The notes under the pieces are model-generated. The model saw only the letters and a list, made by a program, of their open reading frames with translations, had not been told where the DNA came from and ran no database searches. 64,000 bases of DNA from the NCBI GenBank assembly GCA_015680685.1, contig MNCI01011140.1, positions 99,385 through 163,384 on the forward strand, given 5' to 3'. Shown here in pieces: positions 55,275 to 64,000 of the stretch. The stretch is from Gnetum montanum. Taxonomy: Eukaryota; Streptophyta; Gnetopsida; Gnetales; Gnetaceae. How positions within the stretch are numbered: the first letter of the stretch is position 1; the number at the start of each line of letters is the position of its first letter. Made by a program: the position numbers and the translations under genes.

Positions 55275-57240
55275 TAGCCCCATGATTGAATGAAAACTCA
55301 TCCTCAAGAGAAAAAGAGGAGAAATAAGTTTCTTACAAAATATTGGATAGGTATGGGATTATTGACTGACATACAAACTGACTTAGAGGGAACAAACAGA
55401 CTCTAAGTGCCCAAGTATACAAAGTTACAATCTCTTACAAAAGTGGATGTTCATGATAATAGAATTGAACACCCTAACAAAACTAGCATCCAACTCCTCT
55501 TAGTAGCCAAAGAGTGAGGAAGAATATTCAATGATTACGAAGGCTTCTCATCATATGGTTTTGCTACTTATCCTTTGGTGAAGACAATCCTGCTTCCAAT
55601 CAATGCTTCCCATTACAATGACAATAGAATTGCGAATTAGTATGTAATGTATAACATATAGCTTTGAAGTACCTTGTCTCGTTGGCTATTACACTTGACT
55701 AGGTTGTGATTATGGTGGATATATTTAGTTAATAGTGTTAGTGGGAAGACTAACAAGTAGGTTGAAATGGATAAGTAGTCCATTATGAAATTCAAAAAAA
55801 TTCAAAAAAGATGAAATGCTTGGAGAGGGTTTAAGAAATCACGACAATAAAAAGGAAATTTCACTGAAAAACATTGTGAAGAGGTGTACAATTAGATGTC
55901 ATTGATGAGGCATGCAAAAGGGTTTGATTGTGAGAATGTCTAAGAGTAAATAACTTAACTAACCCAACCAAAAGGTATGCAAGTGGGTCCTCCCCAAAGC
56001 AGGCATAGGCCTTTTATTGTCCTTGCACAACTTTAAACTGAAAAGTTTGTGGGCTCCATGGATGATTAATAGTTACAGAAAATTACATAGAAAAATTTAA
56101 AAGAAACTACCTAAGAATTTTGACACATCAAACTAGGACATCGAATAAGAACACAAAATTGATAGTGAGGTGGAACATGGAAAGCATAGATGAATGAAAG
56201 AGAGTGGAATGGAGTTCTTGATTAAGGTCACATGAAGTCCCTTGTGGATCTTGTGGTTAAATGACCTAAGAAAACCCATCCCTAGTCCAGACCAAAACCA
56301 ACCATGTTCAATGACTTCACATCATCATTTTAAGACCAGTCTACCCCCCTGAGATACAAGAGTGCTTTCATAGAACAACCATCATTTCTTATTAGAGAAC
56401 AAAAGAGAAGTAGGAAGTGAGGAAGGGCCTTAGTTAGAGGAGACCTTTAGGCATGGGTAACATGTCTTTCTAGTGCCATAACCAATGCCTATAGCCCATT
56501 TATTGTGTTTAAGTGATGTGCTTTGAATTCCCATCATTTTTTTTTGTTTTTCTTTTATGATGATGAGAACTACACCATGCAAAAACTTATTCAACTTCCT
56601 TTTATTAGTTGACACGAGACAATAAGAAATCCATGAAAACACACATGCACCCAGGCAAGCAAAAAGGCACAAAGAATATTAAATCCCCTTGAAGTCATAC
56701 ACTATTCAAACCTTTGAATCCTTTTGAAATTTGGAAACTACCAAAATCACAAATTCATGAAAGTTTTATTAATGAAGAAGAGACTGCACATTTCTAGAAT
56801 AAGAAAAATCATAGAGTTTGTGGATGGGTGGATGTTGTGGACTCATTGCCTATTGCATGAAAAAGAAACCATGTCCTAATCATCAGTAAGAAAATTCAAA
56901 GCTAGAATCCAAACACAAACAATCAAATAACTAAATAGTACATACCACCATCAAGCAATGAATTACCATTATGCTTGGCACTTATTAACAAAAAGTTAGA
57001 AAATCACACTAGAAGAAAAAGAAGATGTAAAATATTTAAGAAATAACAAATGTACTAATGATGTTGTAAAACAAAAATTAGAAAAGATTAATAACATGAA
57101 AACAAGAAGATGTAAAATAAAGTTCAAAAAAAAAAAAGTTATAAAGGTAACAAGGTGTAAAATAAAAATGTGTAAAACAAAAAGATGAAAAATTGAAAAG
57201 TTGCCTATATAGTTAGCATGGATGACCATCTTCCCCACAA
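55275..57240 (-). other. R10 3' non-coding region
   Basis: The part next to the LTR matches R1 (AATAATCCCATACCTATCCA at about 1252 and, complemented, at 55340-55360). The remainder has no readable frame; the 56430-56672 and 56996-57307 frames are low-complexity or unfamiliar. A T-rich run at 57125-57140 and another near 56540 are simple sequence. Confidence 0.5.
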
Positions 57241-58616
57241 CTAAGTTGAAAGGAGGAGATCTAAAATATTGAGCATGGTTGTCCATATGATGAGGCGTTT
57301 GTTGCATTCGCTAGCTTATGCTTATGGAAATGTTTGACTTGTTGTATGTTGATTAGCTGTTTCTTATCTAGGCTCTCACATTTGTAGATCATCATGGACC
57401 CCAAAGGAAAAGTTTCATAAATTTTATAAGGTCCTTTCCACAATGTCTAGAACATGGTTTGTTGAGGTACACATGTGGGATTCCAGTAGAGGACCTTATC
57501 TTCCAGTTGAAATTTGATTTTCTTGATTTTAAGGTCATGGTACTTTTTGTTGAATGCTTTATATAACTTGTTAAATGATAGGACCACTAATCAATTTTCT
57601 TCTAGCAAGTTGGGATTTATTAATCTTTCTTTTTGTGATAGACTTAAGTAAAGGTTGAGGTCATAGGTTGTTGAAAGTGTATAGAGCTCGGATTGAATAG
57701 GAAGTATTGGTAATTCTTCGTACACCAGCTCATAGGGAGAATAGCTTAGAGGAAGTTTCCATGTTGAGTGGTAGGCCTAAAGGACATCATTGAGTTTCAT
57801 GCTCTAGTATTTCCTATATTTGCTAAAATTTCTTGTCAGAATACTTGTGATTAAGTTATTGGTAATCTTAGCTTGACCATTGGCTTGGGGATGGTAGGGT
57901 GTTGTGAGTTTATGTTCAACCCCCAAGTATTGCATGAGCTTTTAAAAAGTAGTGCTTGTAAAGTGAGTTCCATTATGAAAAATTAATGCATGTGGCATAG
58001 CAAACCTGTTTACAACATTTTGTTATACAAATTGAGTAGTAGTAGAAGATGTATAGTTGGTGATGGTTGCTGCTTCTACCCATTTTGTACAATAGTCAAT
58101 AGCGACCATGATGTATGCCTTTTCATTTGGCATGGGTGTGATGGGACCGATGAAATCAATGCTCTAGATATTGAAGCATTCTAGTGGTTGAATACATTGC
58201 CGAAGTTCCTCCATTTGAGTAGTCATTCCACCATCTCATTGGTAGCGTTCACAAGAGTGGACATATTGATGAGTATCCCTAAAGATTGTTGGCCAATAGT
58301 ACTCTAACATTAGGATTTTAATGGTTGAGCATCTCCTAGCATAGTGGCCCCCACAAGAACCTTCATGAGCATCCTAGAGAACACACAATTGATTAGTATC
58401 AGGGACACACCAATGAACCAGACCATCAGTGTACATCTTGTAGAGGTGTCTATTGATCTCCATGAAGCATTTCACTTGGTAAAGAAACTATTGTTTTTTC
58501 CAATGGTCCAACCCTTGTGGCATCTCTTAAGTAACAAGATAGGTGAGAATGTCATCATACCATTTAGGCTCAGTGGGAAATTATTTAGTTATAGCCTTGA
58601 TTATAGCGATAAAAAA
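57241..58616 (-). pseudogene. R10 integrase
   Basis: Zinc finger (about 58190-58380): DAHEGSCGGHYARRCSTIKI, YYWPTIFRDTHQYVHSCERY, an HHCC module. Core: SIDFIGPITPMPNEKAYIMV, AIDYCTKWVEAATI, then IFHNGTHFTS and TTPYHPQANGQAKITNNLIT. The second catalytic Asp (DNG) is His and the Glu (GQAEx) is Lys. C-terminal domain: KVLYWNPTCVPQ, then LWKGPYKIYETFPLG (57261-57443), the GPY/F module. Frames change at least twice. Full integrase length is covered; RNase H should follow upstream but R11 begins at 58617. Confidence 0.85.
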
Positions 58617-60270
58617 TGTTAGAGGCTGGAATAGGACTCCAAGAGGTCCATGGTTGCATAGCCTTCATCCCACATCTACATGAGGGCCTATTGGGAATGG
58701 AGGTATGGTGCCTAGAATGGTCTTTTCGACCAAACTGGAACTTACGAGTGTTACGATGAAATGAATGTTAAGGTGCTTATGTGGCATCTACAATGTTTGC
58801 AATGCTCACAGGTGTAAGCATAGTAAAGGTTTTAGACATGAAAATAAGGGTGCAAACATGCGAATATGTGCATAAATAGTGAAAGATGCAAATAAAGTGC
58901 TAAGATGCAAAAGAAAATATGAAAAATGCATAGAGTGTGAGCTAGAGGAAAAGTGGCACCACCCCAAATAGGGAGAGTGTAGTCAACTATAAAGAAAAGT
59001 TTTGGAGGTACACGGTGTACAAACAAGTACAGTAGGTAGTGTACTGATAGTCTCAAGGTGTCTAGCTATGGAACTCACATCCACCATGGAGTCTAAGCCT
59101 ACTAGGTTGGCTGTTGTGATATCCTATGGACTACAGTGGTTGATGGTATGCTGGACGATGTACAACAGAGCTATAGCAATGTGCAATGGTGTTCAGTGGT
59201 GTTCCAAATTTTGCCAAGATGCCAAGTATGCTTGGGTGTAAGAGTGCTAAAAATGCTAATGTTCAAACTTGCCAACCCCTAAAATGTGTAGCACTGGGGT
59301 ATTTATAGGGCTTAGGGTTAGTGTGAGTCATGAATTGGGTGCCACGTGGCAGAGGTAGTTGGGACTATGCTAGCCCCAACTATGCTCCTACTAAAGCAAA
59401 ATGGTTTTATGCTGGTGTGCACCAATGAACTCTACCAAACTGTGAATATGCTACCAAACTATCCATGTAAGCATCAAATAGACCATAATGTACCTAAAAA
59501 TAGTGCAAAAAAAATATAGTTTGGAGACTACACTTTGGGACTATGCTGCCCACTTTCTCGAATGGTGTTGAGTGTAGGTTTAATTTAGAGGCAAATGGGG
59601 GATGAAAAAGGGACAAAACTTGCTAACCCTACTTGTCAAAGGAATGTTGGAGCTAAGATGTTGGTTGATGCTAAGCTCTAAAGGCTTCAAGAGGTAGTTC
59701 TGGTAGACAACGCTAACTATGCTATGGAGCATAGCCCTAGGAGTTAGGGAAATCTTGCTAGAAAATGATGCTTAGTGTAGGCTACACTAGCTAAACTCTA
59801 AAGCATTATCCTAGAGGTGAGAAAGTAGCCCTAAAATTTGGAAAAATCTAGTAAAGATGATGTACCCATGTAGACTACATTAACTATGCCCTAGAGCATA
59901 GCAAGAAGTGTAGGCTTAGGAGCTAGAAAATCTACCAAACTGTTTCATCCATCTGAACCATGCTTAGTAGCCTTTGGCTTGAAACTTAGGAAAATTTGCA
60001 AAAATAGATCATTCCAAGGCTAACTACACTCTAGAGCATAGTCCTGACATGGTGAGTGTAGCCAAAAAACTTAGAAAAATTTGCATCTACTGATGACACT
60101 TAGAAAAATTTTGCAAATCTAGACTGTTAATGTCAACTACATTGACTATGCTTTGGAGCATAGTCCCAGTAGTAGAAGCATAGTCTCAACACTTAGACAA
60201 AATTTACCAAGTTTTGACATAGCCAAATCTTCAGTTGAGACCTTGGGAGTCCAAGTTTAGTGGTGTTTCA
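58617..60270 (-). repeat. R11 3' LTR
   Basis: 1654 bp. Plus-strand start TGTTAGAGGCTGGAATAGGA corresponds to TGTTGGTGTTGGAA of R7, and the first 150 bp match R7 and R4 (GGTGCCTAGAATGGTCTTTT against GGTGCCTTGGATGGTATTGT). The end is GGTGTTTCA. TATA box complement TATTTATA at 59300-59307. U3 (59380-60230) carries about ten CTACACT(A/G)A- and GCATAGTCC-type short repeats. Confidence 0.8.
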
Positions 60271-60325
60271 TTGGTTCCTGTTTATTGATGTCTAGAGGAG
60301 CAGCCTGAGAGATGTTGACAAAGAA
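60271..60325 (-). other. R11 polypurine tract and hairpin
   Basis: Minus strand AATAAACAGGAACCAA precedes TGAAACACC. TTTATTGATGTCT (60281-60293) pairs with AGATGTTGACAAAG (60310-60323). Same place as in R4 and R7. Confidence 0.6.
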
Positions 60326-61900
60326 CACAAAAAAACACCATAGCAGGCCTAGCATCAACATAGCTCATTAGTACCCAACTAATGTTGCTTCACCATGCTT
60401 AAGAGTGCTAAGGGTAGCTATATGCTGGGGATGAAGGATGTGGGGAATGGGGGTGGCATGCAAACAATGTAATACTGCAAGATGTAGCACTAAGGATGGC
60501 TTGTTGTCAAAATAGTGACCTCTCATCAGAATGCTTGTGAGAGAGTTAGTGCCCATGGCACCAGAGTGGCTTGCCCCTAAAATTATGACCTCTTTTTGAA
60601 GTGCATATGAGAAAGTTGATGTGGATTCAGGGTTGGACTAGTTGTGAAATTGTAGCTCTACTAGTTTTTCTTAGGGACTTGTTTGGCCCCATCTCTTTGC
60701 TTTTTTTTTTCTACTATGAGGTGAACCTGCATTGGGTTCTTCACATTACAAGATGTTAGTCACAGGATGCCTTTCATCAAGTGGGCTACATGCCACCTAA
60801 TGGGCTTTGCTTTATTGCAACCTTATCACATTTGTAGGATAGGTGTTTCCTCCCTAAGATGAGTTGCATTACATCCACTGGGGCTTTGACTAGCCTATAG
60901 AGGCTCCCCATAGGATGAGTTATGTTACATCCACTACAAGTTCTACGGTTGATGTAAGGAAGGTGCCATGTGCATCAAAGGGGTTTGCAAGCTTGATTAT
61001 GTAGAGGGAAGCAAGGGAAATGCAAGGTAAAATGGATAAAGGCAAGTAGGCGATAGTGAGGTAATAGGGATGTACATTCTTGAGTAGCTTAGCTAGTTTG
61101 ATCATGCACATTAGAGCAATGTGGCATCTTGTTGCTACGATGAGATGTGCCTTTGCATGATTACCTCTAAGGCTTCATCCTACAAAAAAAATGTAGAGGA
61201 AATAAGAAAACATCCACACAACATGAGATAAGAGTAAACTGTTGGATGTGAATGTGCTACAAATGCTGTAATAGCTAGACCAATTGCAAAAGCTTGAAGA
61301 ACCAGTGCAAGAAAACTAGTATAGGTGTTGGAACGAGAAGGCTACAAGATCTCCAGTAGCCACACTAGTGGCAAGCACCCTAAAGAGGCCAACAAAAAAG
61401 CTAAGTGTGATGGTGATGTAGGTGCTCAAGATTCCACACCAAGGATAGGAGCTTGAAAAGCTAGAAAAATGGTAGAGAGCCAAGATGTTGAAAGTGCTTC
61501 CAAGCCCAAGCGATGGTGAGGGTTGGAGGATGGTAGCAAAATGGTTAGGCCACAGTACTACTAGTACTCTAGTGGATGGTGTTGATGACAAGAGCTCCAA
61601 GAAATAATGAAATACCCAAGGTTGATGATGCTATTGGTGTGGGCCTAGGCTTGGTATTGTTGGCAACTGTGGCAGGAGCTTTGGAAGGTCAACAAAATGC
61701 CCAAGGGCATTTCTAGAGGATCAACAAAATGCCAAGGGGCAGTGACATTGTAAATGTTCTAGAGGCCTCTATTGATGACATGAAATCCATTCTAGAACCA
61801 TAGTGCCCCCCTCCTGCCCCACCTATGAGGTGTGGGTAGATGATAGAGGATTAAAAGTATTTGTGCTTGCTTGTCCACAGAACTATGTGTGTTGAGCCAT
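60326..61900. other. R11 3' spacer
   Basis: 1.6 kb of non-coding sequence with blocks shared with R7's 35091-35990 (ATGAGTTGCATTACATCCA-type pairs near 60860-60930; CTTCATCCTAC near 61173). The stretch 61630-61800 repeats AAATGCCCAAGGGCA and AAATGCCAAGGGGCA. No reading frame is recognisable. Confidence 0.5.
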
Positions 61901-61907
61901 GAACCTA

Positions 61908-62235
61908 GTTTAAGGTCCCTATAGACTGTATGCTATACTAATTTATGGTCCTAGTAGACTGCGAACCCAGTTTAAGGTCCTGGCAGACCATGACGTGCTA
62001 GTTTATAGTTCTAGGAAACTACTGTGTGCTAGTTTAACATCATAGTAGATGGTGGATGCTATGCTAGTTTAACATCATGGCCCAAGGATGAGCTATGCCA
62101 ATTTATAGTTGTAGCAGACTATTGTGCTAGTTTATAGTCATAGCAGACTATGGATGTGGATGTTAGTTTAACGTCATAGCAAACTATATAGTCATAGTGG
62201 ACTATGCTATGCTAATTTATAGTCATAGCAGACTC
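61908..62235. repeat. R11 minisatellite block 1, ~36 bp units
   Basis: About nine units, each CTAGTTTAA(G/C)(G/A)TC or CTAATTTATAGTC followed by a TAG(C/T)AGACTAT-like end. They are homologous to the 30 bp units in R4 and R7 but more numerous. Confidence 0.8.
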
Positions 62236-62399
62236 TTACTTAGCTTGATTTAGTGAGGTATAGTGCTACATGCATGGCCATGCTATGTGCTTGTAAGATC
62301 TTATAAAAATCAACTAGAAAAACAACATTAAGTCATAACTATGTAATAAAGTTAAAATGCACGAATGAAAGGAAGGCACTATGAGAAGTAATATTTTTG
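62236..62399. other. R11 spacer between minisatellite blocks
   Basis: AT-rich. Two short pieces resemble the R4/R7 flanks of pol: TGCTACATGCATGGC (compare GGCTACATGTAGTATGGC) and GTAATAAAGTTAAAATGC (compare AATAATGTTAAAATGC). If real, they are the last traces of the lost pol block. Confidence 0.35.
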
Positions 62400-62602
62400 G
62401 ACTATTTCGGGCCATAGTGATAGTTTAAGACCATTTCGGGTCATGTGTGCAAGTTTAAGGCCATTTCAAGCCATGCATTACTAGTTTTAGGGCCATGGTA
62501 GGCCAGAGGTGCCAGTTTAAGGCCATGGTGAGCCGTGTGTTGCCAATTTTAGGCCATGGCAAGCTAGGCATTGCCAGTTTAAGTCCATGTCAGGCCATGC
62601 CT
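62400..62602. repeat. R11 minisatellite block 2, ~33 bp units
   Basis: Six units with AGTTTAAGGCCATGG or AGTTTAAGACCATTTC cores and (A/G)GGCCATG-like ends. Unit-to-unit identity is higher than in block 1. Confidence 0.82.
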
Positions 62603-62662
62603 TGGTTTTGGAGTTTTGGATTTTTTTTGATTTTTATGTGTTTTTGATGTTTTTTAAATGCA

Positions 62663-62805
62663 ATGCATAAGCTAAGTGGATGAATGCATAAACAAAGAAA
62701 AAATGCATAAACAAAGTGAAATGATGCATAAGCTAAGTGGATGAATGCATAAACAAAGCAAAAATGAATAAACGAAGTGAAATGATGCATAAGCTAAGTG
62801 AGCAG
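62663..62805. repeat. R11 61 bp tandem repeat
   Basis: ATGCATAAGCTAAGTGGATG starts at 62663 and 62724, and a third truncated copy at 62785. Each 61 bp unit has its own inner repeats of AATGCATAAACAAAG. It creates spurious His/Phe/Cys-rich minus-strand frames. Confidence 0.85.
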
Positions 62806-62899
62806 GTGAAATACAAACGCATGAACTAGTGCAATGCATGTGAAAGCTAAAAATGTGTGGCACATGGAGGCAAGGGGTAGGTGGACACCTAGCACATTT

Positions 62900-63720
62900 T
62901 TGGCCAAGGGGGTATCTTGGTCACGTAGTTACTTCCTAATTTGGTATGGACTAGGGGGTGTGTAGGGGTTAGGATCCTCTAGGAGGTTGTTGGCTTCAAT
63001 CATTTGTTTGGGTGTGTTAGCCTTAGGGATTATGTTGCTTGTCATAGGTGTACCACCAAGAAACCCTACCTCTACCACTTGGCCCATGTCTACATGGTGG
63101 ATAGCTGAAGGGGAGATGTTATTACCATAAATGATAACTTGACCACTTAGTATGGAAGGTGGATTTCTTGATGGATTGGAGAGGAGATGGCCCATGGCTG
63201 AGCTAGCTAAGGCCTATTTAGGATCAGGTTGAAGCCTGGCATCTCCTCTATAACAATAAAATTTGTAGAGGTGGGGAACTACTCCCCCATCACAAAGGTG
63301 ATGTTTATTATGCCCTTGAAAGTAACACATGATCCATTGAAGGATTTTAGACACAAGATTTTGGTTGGCCTAATCTTGCCTGCCAAGCCCAGCTTGTCAA
63401 TGATGGAGTATAGAACTAAGTTTGTTGCTACACTATCATCAACGTGAACCCTGTGGATGTTGCACTGCCCAACATGTATGTTAATTAATAGAGCTATTAT
63501 GACCTTCCCTTATTCAAGGTTGATCTTGATTACATTATCATGAAAGGCTATGAATGTTGAACTCAATTCCTATGGCACAAAGGGCAACATCACTGCATGG
63601 GTGGATGTCTCATCTATAGGGATGTCCTTTGTAATAGGAATGGAGGCCAACACCTGGGCCAATGCTTGGTGATGGGTAGATGAGGTCATGACTAGGTCAT
63701 TGAAGCTCAGCATTGTGTTT
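62900..63720 (-). pseudogene. R11 aspartic protease and linker
   Basis: Minus strand from about 63690: MLSFNDLVMTSSTHHQALAQ, ALLINIHVGQCNIHRVHVDD, then SVATNLVLYSIIDKLGLAGK, IRPTKILCLKSFNGSCVTFK, a GEFPTS-type block broken by TAG, NFIVIEEMPGFNLILNRP and a stop where Trp of GRPWL is expected. This is a Tat-type retropepsin; the catalytic Asp-(Ser/Thr/Gly)-Gly-(Ser) box reads DDSVATN (about 63432-63440), with Gly lost. The linker (62929-63195) continues SGQVIIYGNNISPSAIHHVD. Four in-frame stops. R4 has no counterpart of this domain. Confidence 0.76.
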
Positions 63721-63890
63721 TTTTGCTTGAGCATTTTTTTTCACCTAGGTTAGTGCAGCTGTAAAGTCCTTGTCATCAGTAATTATGTTGGCCTTGACCT
63801 CCTTCATGTAGGTCGAGAGATGGATCTTTTGCAAAGGGGACTTATGCTTGGGTTGTTTGGCCTATTTGATGGTCATAATCCTTGATTGTT
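63721..63890 (-). pseudogene. R11 gag-protease junction
   Basis: KQPKHKSPLQKIHLSTYMKE followed by VKANIITDDKDFTAALT on the minus strand, basic and without Cys. It is the stretch between gag and protease; the frame shifts at an A8 run near 63735. No capsid landmarks. Confidence 0.45.
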
Positions 63891-64000
63891 TTCTTTTTTT
63901 TGAGAGAATGTTCGGGAGTGTATTACTGACAGAAAGGTACATGACTATACAAGTACAAGTACAAGTGGGGGTGGCCCACCCTGAAAGGGGGTGGGGGGGG
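63891..64000 (-). mobile_element. Possible 3' end of a non-LTR element
   Basis: A T8 run (63894-63901, inside TTTTCTTTTTTTT) is followed by sequence of different composition (GAGAGAATGTTCGGGAGTGT, then a TACAAG triplet repeat and G-rich end). On the minus strand this reads as unique sequence ending in poly(A), the structure left by LINE or SINE insertion. The body lies outside the window. Confidence 0.4.

Larger units (their letters stand above)
54457..58616 (-). mobile_element. R10: 3' part of an R1-type element
   Basis: On the minus strand: integrase (57241-58616), a two-kilobase 3' region, polypurine tract and 3' LTR (54457-55274). The 5' part is cut off at 58617 by R11. The LTR ends and the polypurine region are close to R1. 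Since R1, R2 and R6 show no integrase in the window, R10 shows that the family once had a full pol. Confidence 0.65.
58617..63890 (-). mobile_element. R11: Tat-type element related to R7, 3' part
   Basis: On the minus strand: gag end, protease and linker (62900-63890), three minisatellite blocks, a long spacer, polypurine hairpin and 3' LTR (58617-60270). RT, RNase H and integrase are absent between protease linker and spacer. Spacer blocks match R7. The 5' LTR lies outside or is lost behind the sequence at 63891-64000. The 3' LTR sits in the integrase frame of R10. Confidence 0.76.

Noticed and set aside
62590-62863. Two His/Phe/Cys-rich minus-strand frames resembling a membrane protein
   Set aside because: They are translations of the 61 bp tandem repeat.
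1-64000. Host genes, tRNA or rRNA genes
   Set aside because: I looked for long open frames, typical tRNA A/B boxes in cloverleaf context and rRNA-like GC-rich conserved blocks and found none that stands out. A covariance-model scan would be needed to exclude small RNAs.

Overview
The window is a block of old, nested transposable elements from a large plant genome. I see no intact host gene, tRNA, rRNA or CRISPR array. The DNA is AT-rich. TG and CA are common where CG would be expected, and most stops in the element reading frames look like TGG-to-TAG/TGA or CGA-to-TGA changes, as expected from long cytosine methylation. Tat-type and Athila-like Ty3/gypsy elements, a Sirevirus-like Ty1/copia element, a chromovirus and an L1-type LINE all point to a seed plant. 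Very long element-only sequence with low-identity LTR pairs suggests a gymnosperm-like genome, but that is inference.

Layout, left to right (R = LTR retrotransposon copy). R1 (1-2202, +) is the 3' end of an element whose LTR starts TGATGA and ends TCATCA. R2 (2203-5464, +) is the 3' end of a related copy, cut on its left by R1. R3 (from 5465, -) is a Ty3/gypsy element with the unusual order gag, protease, RNase H-like domain, reverse transcriptase (RT), RNase H, integrase; its upstream part probably continues to 13239 and again at 26416-27142. R4 (13245-26410, -) is a complete 13.2 kb Tat-type element with a perfect CCTTG target duplication, a complete but decayed RT to integrase block, and a diverged ~185 bp tandem array of about 3 kb.

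R5 is the oldest host. Its pieces lie at 48942-50998 (gag, protease), 42939-43063 (start of RT) and 27143-27985 (RT, RNase H), all on the minus strand. It was split by R6 (27986-42938, +, target duplication TTATT/TTATC), a gag-only element of the R1/R2 family, and by R8 (43064-48936, +, target duplication CTATG), a Sirevirus-like copia element. R6 was itself split by R7 (33342-41282, -), a Tat-type element that kept gag but lost RT to integrase.

To the right of R5 are a 350 bp LTR fragment (51092-51444), the 5' half of an L1-type LINE (about 51980-53460), the chromodomain end and LTR of a chromovirus R9 (53569-54456, -), the LTR and integrase of R10 (54457-58616, -), and R11 (58617-63890, -), a Tat-type element with three minisatellite blocks and a protease. 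The window ends in what looks like the poly(A) end of another non-LTR element.

No element appears able to move by itself now. The most unusual material is the non-coding architecture of the Tat-type elements R4, R7 and R11: the ~185 bp array, the 30-36 bp minisatellites on both sides of the pol block, and a conserved hairpin at the polypurine tract. Next in interest is the domain order of R3. Boundaries and family calls rest on reading the sequence by eye; no search was run.
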